64,000 nt of DNA from Promerops cafer (lineage: Eukaryota; Chordata; Aves; Passeriformes; Nectariniidae), in contig VZSE01003980.1 in the NCBI GenBank assembly GCA_013398275.1, forward strand, positions 381,263 through 445,262, in the 5' to 3' direction. Every line of letters begins with the position of its first letter. The first letter of the stretch is position 1. The notes beneath the pieces were generated by a model. The model ran no database searches, was not told the origin of the DNA, and was given only the letters and a program-made list of their open reading frames with translations. Shown piece by piece: positions 11,351-23,660 of the stretch. The translations under genes and the position numbers were made by a program.

Positions 11351-14300
11351 TCACGACTTTTTTTCTTAACGAAATAAATATTCTTTTGGAGTAATAAAAA
11401 TACTCTGCTTTTGGCACCCTTTGTGTAATTTCTTTTATCCTTATTGATAGTTTCTGAGCTGAATAATGAAAGTGGAGAGAGATGCCATTAACTAGGCTTC
11501 ATAAGTGAAATGGTGGCAATTTTAGAAGTACAGGAATTTTCAGCCCACCTATTGAAATGAAGGTTTTCAAATGGAAACGAGGGTAAAGCCCTATGGAGAG
11601 CCTGAATCAGGAATTGCTATGACAGATAATTTAGAATGAGAGGCAGGGAAGGTGAGAGAAATAGATGTCAAGTGTTTATATTAAGCCTTATTAAAGGCTA
11701 CATACCCAAATCACCTTCCCTAGAATTTTACCATTAAAAGTTAATGAACCAATATAGGTGTTATTATGAATCTTCTGCAGAAATTATCTGGCTATAATAA
11801 TAAATTATTAATATTGCAACTCTTGCTGAGTAGTATTTAGACATACAAATCCCTAAAAGGATTTCATGAGGAATTAATATAATTTTATTCTATCTGAGCA
11901 GCTGCAAAAAAAAAAACCCTACAGTAGTTTCATCAGTATCTATAATGGTGATGCTACCTCAGTAAACCCTGTGCTGTGGTCTCTGTCAGACAGAAATGTT
12001 GTGTCTACGTGGTCTGATGGAGGAGTGTGCTGATGGAGGAAAAAGAAACAGTCTGGGGACAGAGGGTTGTCTGTTCCAAGGCCATAGTGACAAGCACACC
12101 AGCACAGCTGTAAGATAGTTTCTCAGGGCTAGGGCAGATTTCTTGAAATGTGTATGTCACATTTTTCACCCTTGTAGAAGGCAGGTAGTAGTTTCGTCTC
12201 TCATGCAAGTAATGAGAAACTCCTTCTGTTAAAACTGCACTGTATGGCACAAAAAGATAATCAGTACCTGGGGATACGTGCTAAGTTGGTTATAATTTTA
12301 TTAATTATCAAGGAGCTATTTAACAACAATATTTCCTGCATATAAAGTCACATCTATCCCCCTTTCCTGAATAACAGCAAGAAAATTAGTTGAGGGAGAA
12401 CAACATTTCTGCAACTGACTATTCTGTTTGTCTCATTTCAAGCTGTTTGGCATTATAAAATGTTCAGTTCTTAAGTATTCACCAGTGTGAAGCCTACTGC
12501 CCAGTTATGGAGGGCTGCCATAGCACAGGAATTGCCATACAGGTTTGGACCTAAAGTAGATCCATCTTCACAGCTGTCTTCAACTGCCAAATTCTTCATA
12601 GCCAGCATCTGTTACAGAAGTGTGAGAATATGTTCTGATTGCATCATTCCAGCCTTGGGAGCCAGAAATTACATCCTTGTATCTAATGTCTTTACCAGAC
12701 TTTTTAAGTCACTTTGTGTATTTTTTTACTTGTATTTAGCTCCTATTAGGACCCTATACTGTTCTTGGGTAAGAAACTATCAGCCAAGACTCCAATTCCT
12801 TCAGTCAGTTAAAGGAATAAGAGATGTGGAGACCATGAAAATCTTCTCACTGTTTCACTGGCACCTTGGCTCAGCATTCTATCTCCTTAGCACACACCCC
12901 ACTTCTTGACATCCAGTTCCAGTTCTGATCTCTCTAGAGGTAACACATTCTCATAGCAAAAGGGTTCACTTCCAAACTTGACTTTAAAATGAGCTGATTA
13001 AAGAATGGACAATCTACTTTGCATTGCAAGAAGAGATGCTGAAAGTTCCTTTGCTTAATCTAGGAAAACAAGGGCCTAGCAGAGAACATGTCCAGATGCT
13101 ACAAATATATCAGAAATGTAAGTGTCGGGGTGGGGCATACCACTGCCTCAGCTACATGATGGTGTGATTGAAGGATTAAAAGAACATACAGATTAAGCAT
13201 AAGTTCTCTTTAATGTGACTGCTAAAGAGAAAAAACTCACCATTCAGAAAGGAAATAGTTTTTAAGAACCCTTTGGAATATCTACAAAGTTTGCTAGGGG
13301 GACTTCAGTTCCACAGCCAGTAAATTCTCAGTAAATTCTCAGCTCCCTGCACCCTCATCTGGAAATCAAACTGCCATGTCACTTCATCAAGTACCTCTTC
13401 CTTTGCTTTCCTTCACATGTGGTTTGGGCTGGGGAGTCACCCCGTTCTTGGCCAGAGTCCTGTTGCTCTGTTTGTGGCATGTGTAGCCATGTGGTATTCA
13501 ACTGATAAAACATATCTGTGTATGTAGAAATGATTAAGCGCCTTTTTATAGAGCTTGATGTCAGTCAATCACAAAAACATTTCTCCTTTCTTGAAGTTCA
13601 TAGAGGTTTGAAATCCTAAATGAACTAAGGTAATTACTCATCCAAAGAGCCGCTCCATCTGTGATAGTGAGTTGGAACGATAAAACATATGACATAGGTG
13701 CAGAAATGCAAATTAACAGGTTTTCACACAGCACTTGGCAAGCAACATTGGTGTTTTATTGCATAATCCCAGTTTATGGGTTTTCCATTTATGCTGAAGA
13801 ATTACAGCCAAACCCATCTTAATATGCCATAGATGGCTCCCTTCCCAAAGAAAATTCACATGCACTTTCCGTAAAGAATATTGTCAAATTTTAAATTCAT
13901 TATGATACTTTTAAATTCACAGTCAAACTTCTGCTCAGACTTACACCCCACAAAATATATTAAATTTGTGAAAATCCTGGCCCTGTCTCAGAAAAGCATT
14001 TCAGAAGGCACATATGAAAATCAAAACAATGTTTTCTAACATATGCAATGATTCTCTCATAAAAATGATCTTATTTTACCAGATTTTGCTGATGTTTATG
14101 AGTACAATCACTGGTAATAAAAGCAGGATTTGGAGAACAGACAAAAAACAACCACAAATAGAAGTCATATATTTCTGCTCTGCTCATAATCTTGTTCATA
14201 ATCTGCCTTTTCCCTAAAAGTGTACAGGCTTCTAGCTACTACAACAGAAGCAAATTTTGCAAGTAGTGCTGAAAGGCATTTAATGCTACCCAAATTCTTA

Positions 14301-14613
14301 AAACGTTATATTCTTCTACCATACAATAGGGATTTATTATCCAGAAGTCACTGAATGCAGCATCTAAAATTTAGCTCCACTCCTATTTGAAATAAAGTTA
14401 TATACCTGTCAAGCTGAGACAGAAGCCATTTAAAACTTATACTGGCTCTTGTGTCCCCCTTTTGCTGAGAAGGAAGTAAAAGGATTCTGTCAGTGCAGGA
14501 AAATTAAACTATGGTGTGAAAAAATTATTCGTATATACCCCTGAATTTCTCTCTTCAGATTGAGTTCACAGTTCTGCCAGCTGTACATAGTGTAGTATAT
14601 AAACTGTATAGCT
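11351..14613. other. Unannotated AT-rich DNA, no gene seen
   Basis: Contains the longest non-repeat open frame of the window (12487-12909 plus, 140 codons). It shows no recognisable domain, no GC shift and no strong splice sites at its ends, so I do not call it a gene. An 11-12-bp tandem duplication (AGTAAATTCTC) lies at about 13319-13342. Nothing else stands out. Confidence 0.5.
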
Positions 14614-14643
14614 AAGGGTGGGGAGGGAGGAGAGAGAGAGAGA
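14614..14643 (+). repeat. Purine tract with G-runs and (GA)n
   Basis: AAGGGTGGGGAGGGAGG is followed by (GA)n. Three G-runs of three or more plus a GG make it a near-G-quadruplex motif on the plus strand. A second purine block follows at about 14720-14747. Simple sequence; no gene context. Confidence 0.75.
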
Positions 14644-17002
14644 ATTGCTTTTTTGGTCTTTAAGTAATACAGACATATGTCTAGGGAGTATATACACTAT
14701 ATTCTAAAATACAAAACAGTGGAGGAGACAAGGGGAGGGGAAGAGAGTCCTTACAGAGTGGTAGTTATGGTTTGTTCCAGATTAAATACTTTTTTAAAAG
14801 AAATTATAATTGTGACTAGTGATTCTATCCTATTCAAGGGCATTTCAAATTTTATTGCATGAGTATTTTTAAAGCTATAATTTACACCCTAATTAGTTTT
14901 AATGCAGCACAGTTCTGATTCATCACTGATTGAATGATAGCAACATTGACTTGTCAGGACACAATATATCAACTATTATATAAGTAATTTTTTTCTATAT
15001 AACAAAGGGGTTACTATTTCAACACAAGTACAATTTTGCCAATATAATGGATAATAACTAATTGTAACAGCTGGTGTGAACTTTTTGAATATGTGCCATT
15101 TATTAATAAAACCAACAAAACATTAAATAGTTTTAAAAAAGCTTCATCTGTGTGGACATATTTTTAATATATGAACACTATGGACATATCTACTTATAGG
15201 AGGCATACACCTTTTGTCACTAGAGCAATGAAATTGTTAATTACATATTTGTTGTTCTTGACATGAAACCTTCTGGCAGAACAACTTTTCCTTCAAGAGA
15301 TACTACCTTGTATCTCCCTTATCTTGCTTCTCTTCTTTTTTGCTAATATATTTCTAATGCAGTGAGTGATTGAAAAACCTACCAGAATGAAGATTTGCCA
15401 AGAAATATCCAAATCCTAGCATAACTGTTTCCCACAAGTGCAGTAAACATCTATTGCTTTTGTGTGTGTCTGTGTGTGTAATTCAACAGTTTTCTGTTTT
15501 CCCTTTTCCTTTTTTTTCCCCACCAGTAAAATATATATTTAAACAGCTGATAAGTGACAGAAAATGCTTCTTTTCCAATATAATGCTTTTTTTTCCATCT
15601 GTTCTGTTTTTGTTTTCGTAGGAAACTGTTAGCTAATATGTGATTTACATTCTCTTACCCAGACCCTGTTTCCTCCCTGTTTTCCTCTTGAACTGAACCA
15701 TGTTTATTAACTTTCTTCCATTTTCTTTATTTTCGGGGATTTAGCAAAACAAAAAGTTAGGTTTCAGAGTGCACTCCTACCAGAAAACTGTTCCGACTGC
15801 CTTTCTAATACTGCAACAGTTTGGTAAAATGGATTTTATGCCATGTAATGACTTCTTTGACTGCTCTTGGAGAGTTCACTTTCTGAGTAACATTACAATA
15901 AAATCTTATAAAAGAAATTCCCTTATATTTCCTCTCTTAATGAACATTTATGGTAATGAAGAAATTTTACCTGTCATGCCATCAGACTATGTCTATATTC
16001 TGACATTATGTCTGAGATTACTGCTTTGCAGCTTGGCTCACAGCATGATTTGCTCTGCGGGTAAAAGGACGGATAGTCACTCTGTTGTCAATAAAGTCTT
16101 TTCTGTCACATTAAACTCCATCTGAAGTAACCCAAATATCTTCTGAGTATTTATGATATAACTCAGGAACTGTTATTGTTACAATCACTTCATGCTTTAT
16201 GACCTAATTGACTTATATTCTTGATGGGAAGGCAGGTTTTCAGGAGCTTCCTTTTAGAATTGCCTCTGCTTACTCAGCAAATACAGGTTATGAACAGATG
16301 GCCTAGTATCTGAAATTTTAAGGAATGTTAGGATCTTGTCATCACTTCCTTGTTTTCCTTCCTGGTTTTTTCTTATCCAACAGGGAAGAAAATAAAAACA
16401 CTTTTTCTCCAGCAGCTTAAGCTTCTTGTGTGCTTTTTTTGTTCAGTTCACACAGCAAATGTTTGAATAAGCTTTGAAAGAGCTCTCTCATTAGGTCTTC
16501 TGAAGATAATTACATTGTTTTAGAAGCTCAGCTCACTCTGAGATGTAAATTGGCTTGCAAAACTTTCTGATAGCTTGGTAGGTAAACAGTATGGGGTTTT
16601 TATGTAACTGTTCATGAGAAAGTGCTTTTTTACTCGTGCCTTTTAAAGCTTGCTAAAGCTGCAGAGCTCTCCTGAGCTGTTCACTGCAGCTCCAGTTACA
16701 GCTCTAGAGTTATAAAGCTCTAGTTATTATGATATTTTTTGCTTTCTAAACCATCCTCGGAGTTTTATTAACATAGTGTAAATACTTTAACAGTCTTTAA
16801 AGCTACCTCTGCTTTATTTTCTGTGTGTTATTTCTCCTAGATGTAAGGCTAGTTAAAAATGGAATTGTGACTTGAAAAGATAATTCAGTCTTTATTGCTA
16901 AATCCCAGATTGAAATTACTATATTCATGAATAACAGCATTTTAAGGGCAGAAAAAGAAAAACCATAGTCTGCATGTGGTATTGATGTTGAAAATATTTT
17001 TA
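14644..17002. other. Unannotated DNA; possible conserved non-coding sequence
   Basis: No supported gene. A (GT)n-like patch (about 15463-15480) and a long pyrimidine run ending CCCCACCAG (about 15488-15526) resemble a 3' splice acceptor, but stop codons follow soon after. The stretch from about 16400 to 16760 is a less repetitive mixture of AGCTC-type words and homeodomain-like TAAT/ATTA words. That texture is sometimes seen in conserved enhancers, but this is only an impression. A 118-codon frame (15769-16125 plus) is not recognised. Confidence 0.4.
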
Positions 17003-17042
17003 AAAAAATAGGAGGGGGAAGGGAGAAAGGGAGAGAAACAGG
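17003..17042 (+). repeat. Polypurine tract with multiple G-runs
   Basis: An A-run leads into GGAGGGGGAAGGGAGAAAGG and further purines. It has three G-runs of three or more within about 20 bp, plus extra GG pairs. It could form a G-quadruplex or triplex, but no gene or promoter is attached to it. Confidence 0.7.
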
Positions 17043-20000
17043 ACTTTAGACCAGGTGTTTTACTTGAGACTGACAACTGTTTTTAAAACACTGCTGACCC
17101 TTTAAGCCCGTATCCTAGCATAATATATGTTTATGTGATACATTGCAAATAGAAAAAGAGAAGATTCTCTAAATATTAGACTAAAATGGGAACTAACTTA
17201 GACAGAAATATTATAGCAAGATTTACCAAACAATGTCTGAAAAAATTACCGTAACTACTACAATGTCATGACAGAAGTGGAATAGTTTTATTTAGAGGGA
17301 CATTTTTTCCATATGGACTTGAACTGAAGCTTACTGAACTCAATAGAGAGACTCAAATTTTAAATAAAAGCCCACACGAGGAGCCTCTAGAAGTTTAAAG
17401 TATTCTAAATTAAATAGCTTTGGGTTTTTATTTTCGTTCTGAGACACAGCTTGCCTTAACTTTCTTTATTTGCTAATGTAATTACCAAAGTAGTATGATA
17501 TATGGGAATTTGAGAAATTTTTAGATGTTATCTCTGTACTCAATGAGGAAAAATAACATCTATTTGCTTATAATTTGAAAAATAAGTTTTGAATAAAAAT
17601 TAAATATCCATGGAGTGAAAATTATGGTTCTCATTCTGCATGAAACAAATTGATTTACAAGAATTTGTTCGTGTAGAAAGGCAAGTTAAGGGTTAATTCT
17701 GACTTCAGTGAACTTAAATTTCAGTGCAGTTATGATGAAAAATGACCATTATTTGAAGGGAGCATTTACAGGAAAGTCTACTTTGGTATGGAGATTCTGT
17801 GTCATGGAAATGGTTTTGCTAACCCTCGTGGGTTCAGTCCTGCAGTGAAGGATGTTGGTTGTGGTTGTGATGACGACTTTGAAAGAAGCAGAATTTCATG
17901 CCCTTTTCAATGTAATAAGCTTTTTAGTGAAAGAGAGGACTGCTAATAGAAACAAGCCTAAGAAGAGTACTATCCATTGCAAATACTCCATTAATGCAAC
18001 TTAATGGAAACATAAGAAATTGTTATGATTTTCTTCCTTCAAAACAGTATATATTCAGTCAGTAAAAATTTTACAATACTCAGCAAAATTGACTCCAGTG
18101 TTTTTTTTCTCCAGAACTTTGCTCCTAAAATATGCCATAAACATATTGGGTCTATGCCGAGGAAAAAAAAAATATTACAAGCATGTGATCAAGGCCAAGA
18201 AATAGTCATGCAAGTGAGAGAAACAGAATGAACAAAGAATTGGCCTGTGTTTGTTGCATGTTCCACAGAACAAGCGTTTGCCCACTGTACTGTGCCCAAC
18301 CAACTGATCAAATTACTGATAATTAATAATAATTAGACCTTCAGTATTTCATTGCACATAACACAAAAGAAAAATTCTATTAATTTTCCCATGTTTCTAA
18401 CTTTGTGATATTGCACATGTACAGATATACACATGTATAAAGTATTTTATTATGCCATTTACATTCTTCATGGGCCAATAAAGAATTCTTTCGTGTACAT
18501 ACATGCACAAATAGAAAAGCTAGCATGATTCTTGTGGCCAAACTTAACCGGCTGTTGAAATTTTAGCTGTTAAATTTCTTAATTTTTTGAAGTTTTCAGA
18601 TCTGTAAATTTGATGGCGTAGAAACACGTTTTTGCATTTGTGTTCCTATGTTTATTTTTTAAGACTATGGATTAGAGAGGGGCAAGACAGGGGTTACATT
18701 ATTTCACTCACAGTCAGTACAGTTAGTGTAGGTGGTCCAAAGGATGAAATGCTATGTTCATTCTGAGCTGATACATCAGGCCAGCATGCATCCGGTATGA
18801 GCATTTCTGTCACCAGCAGTGTAGAAGAGAGTGATCTGGATAGTGCTTATATCCTAAACCCTGGAAAACAGAGGACTGTTTGCATCTGGATTAACAGGCA
18901 GTACCTCTAGAACAAGTGCCATAACTGCTCAGTACACTTCGTAGCCAGGTAACTTTATGCATGGAAAACCAAAGTAAAATGAAAATGTACACTTGGATAT
19001 AGCATAGATACTAAAATGGATTTTTGAACCACAGTATGTATGCATGAATATATTTAAGATGCCAGTCCCTGGGATGAGAGTGTCAGATGCTTTATTAGCT
19101 TCAGAAGCACTCTCACAGGTGTTGAATACACCTCACTTTGTCCCTGCAACGCAGCCCCTTAAATGCAAAAGCAAGTTTGCCTTGCAGGGCAAACTGACAC
19201 AGAAAGGAAACAGGTGGCCACTCATTCTGTAATGCAGCCAACTCATGCAGGTACTGCAATTCACACAACATTTTCAGATCATGCAACAGAAAGCTTGCAG
19301 ATGCCCAAACCTGGTGTGCAGATCCAGTGATTGGATGGTGTGTAGGAGGTCTGTCTGCCTGAAACACAGAGCCAAGTCCAGACTACTGCCTTGAAATACA
19401 TGTTAAAGCAGCCCTCAGTGAGTAAGAAAAACAAGGAAAGGCTTGGTTTTGCTCAAGTCAGCATTAAATCAGAGGAAATAAGTGAGAAAAAGATGCTTCC
19501 CAGAAATAAAGCAAGTGTCGAAAAGAAAAACAGCTGCACACACAAAAAATTCTCAGGCATCACAACTGGCTTCTTTGATTTCTCATTCCATCCCTTTTGT
19601 AGTACTTCTAGTGAAGCTTAAGGGCTTGCTTTCAACATATTCTACAGTTCATTTGCTCTGATGAAGCACTACACATTTTCTAGGGCGCATTCTGTCTTTT
19701 ATAAAAGAAATATATAAAAATGTGTAGCTAGACGTCAGCTGAAACCTCAGATGTGAATTTCACTCTCAATAGGAGGGCTTGCTCAAGATTTAGCCCCTGC
19801 TCCCAGAAGATTCATATCATGACCATGGGATCATCTCTGTGAGTGATCTTTTTCTTCTAGTAGTGGGACCCCATGCTTGCCCCAAAGGAACAAAGGATGC
19901 ACACTTGTACAGATTCAGACCAAAAGTGAAGCAGAAAGGGGCAAGTATTTCTCCCACTGGCTTGTTCAGCCCAGTTCCTCTCCTGCTATTGTTGCTACTT

Positions 20001-23000
20001 TTTTCTCTGTGGAACTCATCTGTCTCAGTGTTTTATATATTTAAATTACTCAAGATTTATGTGGGAGAACTGGACTTAATTACAATTGTTTGACAATCTA
20101 CTGAGGCACGTGAAAGCAAAAAATACTTCAAGATAACTATAGCTTATGTGACTGGATAGTTAGGGATTTTAGATAGCTTATTATTTGAGACAGGGGTAAG
20201 ATATGGAAAATTTTATTGAACTCTGAATTTTGGGGTAGAATCATACAAAGAATAAAAACTAGTTTTCTCCTCTTCACACAACTAACTCCTTTACAATCAA
20301 CAGTTATGTAAAAATCTATCCTTTTTCCTTTAAAGACTGACTTTTCAATGTAATAAGCTTTTTAAATATAGAGGTTTGTTAATTCCTTAATTGTATATTG
20401 TATGCAATTACTGTTAAAATGTAAGCAAATGCAATACACAATGTGCAATTTTGTTTACAGAATTTTTTGCAATATTGTCAGATGTACTGTTCTGGGTCAC
20501 TCCAAAATTACAAGCAATTCTCACTTTCATTGTGCATTGTCAAAAAGAGAAGTATCTGTTTTCAGTGTCTTATCAGACATGTTCACTTCCAGATTTTCAT
20601 TACACTTACTTACCTAAATATGAAAGTAGGCTTTTTCCCTTTCCTCTCTTAGCTATCTAGTTACCACACCTCTGTCATCATCATGGAGACCTTAACAAAA
20701 ACGACCTGGAGAAATTTAATAGAATTTTCCTTCTTGTGAAGTAATCCTCCCATTTGTATAGCCAGCTGTGATATCCTTTCAGACACACAAAGCAATTCTA
20801 ATAGACAACTGACAGCTCAAGATGTACCCTTTTACCACCACATTTTCGCAATTTAAAAACAGAGTTGGGCTTTCATTTGAGGAATAAAAGTTTATTCTAC
20901 CTGATAAATCACCAAGGAGTCCCTGCTGGTATTTCAGGGATGAGAACTCTGGGAAATATTAAAAAAAGTAATAATTTTCTTCAGATCATCTGACCCATTC
21001 CATTGAAGTTCCAACTTTGATTGTTTGGAATTTTAATTAGAAACCAATAATTTCATGGGAATAGAAATTAATTCCAGGCAAAATAATGCTGACTCTGATC
21101 TCCTGAAAGTCTAAGTTCAGTTGTTCTGTAAAATTTCATCAAAATTTCCATGTTTTGTATCGAAATAATTCCCGGTTCTCTACAATGTTTTCAGGGATGG
21201 ACTTGAAAAATAGACTCACGTTCCCCTGCTGTGTTGATTCAGTGTGCATAAGTACCCTAAGTACTTTATTTCTGCAGTAAAGGCTTTTATCAATGGAGGG
21301 ACTTGGAACGTTGTCACTGAATTTAGTGGATATCCTAATACATTTTATGGGAACTGCAAGGTGCTGAATGCCATTTTCTCAAAGAAGCTGAAGAGATCAG
21401 AGAGATCATAATACCTCCAGAGATCAGAGCTCAACAGAAAATGTAAAATGTGTGCAAAAGAAAAATTTAGTGGTGTAAGGATTCAGTCCTGAAAGTCTTG
21501 TCTACATCATTCTTCCTGTTCTTTTAGTGATTCATGGTGATAAACACTGCTTGCAGAAATAAGTCAGCTGGACTAAGGAACAAAATAACTTTATATGGTC
21601 CATTTATTTCTGCAATAATGAATTTTATAATATTGTAATATATACTGTAAAAGTTTTATATGCACTACTGAAGAATGTATGTTTTATTTCTACTGCATAA
21701 TTTGTCATACTTTCTTATTTGTAGTCTGTACCACATATTCTTTGCTACTTTGGGGTGGAGAATACTAAAAACGGAAGGGGGATGTAAACAAGCACATTTT
21801 ATATTACTTTCAAAATCTAGCATGCAGCACTTTTTGTAGGGCCCAGTTTTCGTTATAGCAAGTAAGTTATATCAGCTTTTATTGATCAGCTAACCTTAAA
21901 GTGGGCTTCATTAATAAAAGTTCTCTGCACTTATCCAAGTACATATCCAAATGTATTTTAGCCTCTCAGTCCCTCTAGATTTTACGATAATGGGCAAAGT
22001 AGAAAGCATTAGGCGTATCCTGCCCAAACAATCAATAATCTACTGCATATGTATAGATGGAGGAAAAAGAAGTACATGGAGGCATCATACATAAAATATA
22101 ACACTGGGGATGGAAAAAAAAAATAAGATCTTTTGGTTTTGATCATGAAATAAATAACAACTGTTAAAATATCCACTGGTCTTTTTTTCTTATTAATGTA
22201 CTGCTTGCTTCAAATGTACTTTATTCTTGATTGTATGAATGATATGGAAAGGCTAATATTTTGTATATTTCCTCTGTGGCTGTTCTAGTTCATATTCAGG
22301 CCTGAGCTTCTACTGGAGAAAAAAAAAGAAAAAGCTTTCTTAGGATGACAATGATACAAAAAATAAATCCAGGAAAGCAACAGATTTGAAATAAAAATGT
22401 AACACCTGCCAGGCAGCTTACTCACAGTATAAACAAAGATTAACACCAGCAGTGGTACAGAAAACACTGGTCTTAGCACACATACGTTTAAATATCATGA
22501 CCTGAATGCAAGAAAAATTACTTCACACACTGGCTATTTCAAATTGCTTTAGGATTCAGCAACTACTCCTAGAAAAACAATAGTTCTCCATATAGAGGCA
22601 GAGAATAGATTCAGTCCAGAAGGCAAATAAGCTAGAGAAGGAGCTTTTCTAGCTTCTGTTTGGTTTTAGTGTTGAATATATTTCTAGACAAGGAGAAACA
22701 AAACCTAAGCAGTTATTTAGAATAAACTGTATAATCATTTGTCTCCACGTAAGCAGGTCCCACAGATTTTCCGAAAACAATTACTGTCTTTCTCAAGGGT
22801 ATTTATTCTTCCTTAGAAGGAACAGATTACAGATAAACATTTTTAAAATCAACTGAAGCTCAGTACCTTGTGATCAAGGATCAGCTGCAACTTGAAGAGA
22901 AGATGGTTTCATTGCTGAGTTAGAGCTCAGGCTTCAGGCATATGGCAACAGATGATCACCATTAGGGGCGTTAATATAAGGTTAATTGTTTGGGTCAGGC

Positions 23001-23620
23001 CTCTGCTGGCAGGCACTGGTTACATACAGCTGTGTATACGATTATCAGCTGAACAGGAGCCGACTGAAACAATCTGTATTCTCTGCTCTGACTACCTGTC
23101 CTCCCTAGCACAGAAGGAAAACAAACTGATGAATGATTATTGAATTTGAAAGCACTAAAGCAGAAACCTTTCGGTATTTTTATCCTCAACTGGCAAGTCA
23201 AAGAAACATTTTTTTTGCCTTTTGACAACGTAGTTTTTAATCCATGATAAGGGCTCTCAAGGCATCATTGCCATAACTTCTGTCTCTTTCTGGACTGAGA
23301 GCAATAAGTAGTACCACGTGGGTTATCTTTTCCTCCTTCTCCCAGTGGTGAATGAGTGGGATGGAAAAGCATCTTCTGAAGAGATGGATCTGCTGTTGAC
23401 CAAATGATCCCTTTGCACTGAGGAGTGATAATACAGCTTTAGCCCTCCCTTCTGCAGAGAAAACTGGCTTGTGGAAGAGGATTTAAGGAGTAGTATTCAA
23501 GTACTAAGTGAATGAACAGCCTATTAAAGCCCTCATGCAGGTAAAGACAGTCATTCAGCTGATGGTAATATTTAAGAAAAGAGCCCAGATAAGTACCATT
23601 CACATCAGGGTTTATACCAT
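17043..23620. other. Unannotated AT-rich DNA, no gene seen
   Basis: About 6.5 kb with no supported gene, RNA or recognised transposon. Frames of up to 84 codons on both strands overlap each other and lack family motifs. Scattered AATAAA words are expected at this base composition and are not evidence of 3' ends. Confidence 0.55.
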
Positions 23621-23660
23621 TGTTATTATTAATTATTATTATTAGTCATTATCATTATTC
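23621..23660. repeat. Imperfect (ATT)n microsatellite
   Basis: TTATTATTAATTATTATTAT continues into diverged ATC/ATT triplets. A decayed trinucleotide microsatellite. Confidence 0.85.

Noticed and set aside
11056..11417. Overlapping minus-strand frames of 74-94 codons rich in Gly, Trp, Phe, Leu and Val
   Set aside because: They are translations of the A/C low-complexity tract in different frames, and all three frames look alike. No gene.
12487..12909. A 140-codon plus-strand frame, the longest outside CR1 and its opposite-strand shadows
   Set aside because: No recognisable domain, no composition shift and no convincing splice or promoter context. A chance frame of this length is plausible in 64 kb read in six frames.
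15488..15536. A long pyrimidine run ending CCCCACCAG, resembling a strong 3' splice site
   Set aside because: In-frame stops follow quickly and no matching donor was found; pyrimidine runs are common in this DNA.
17901..17925. A CTTTTCAATGTAATAAGCTT word shared with 20341-20360
   Set aside because: Only about 20-25 bp match and the flanks are unrelated. It may be chance or a tiny repeat remnant, not enough to call a family.
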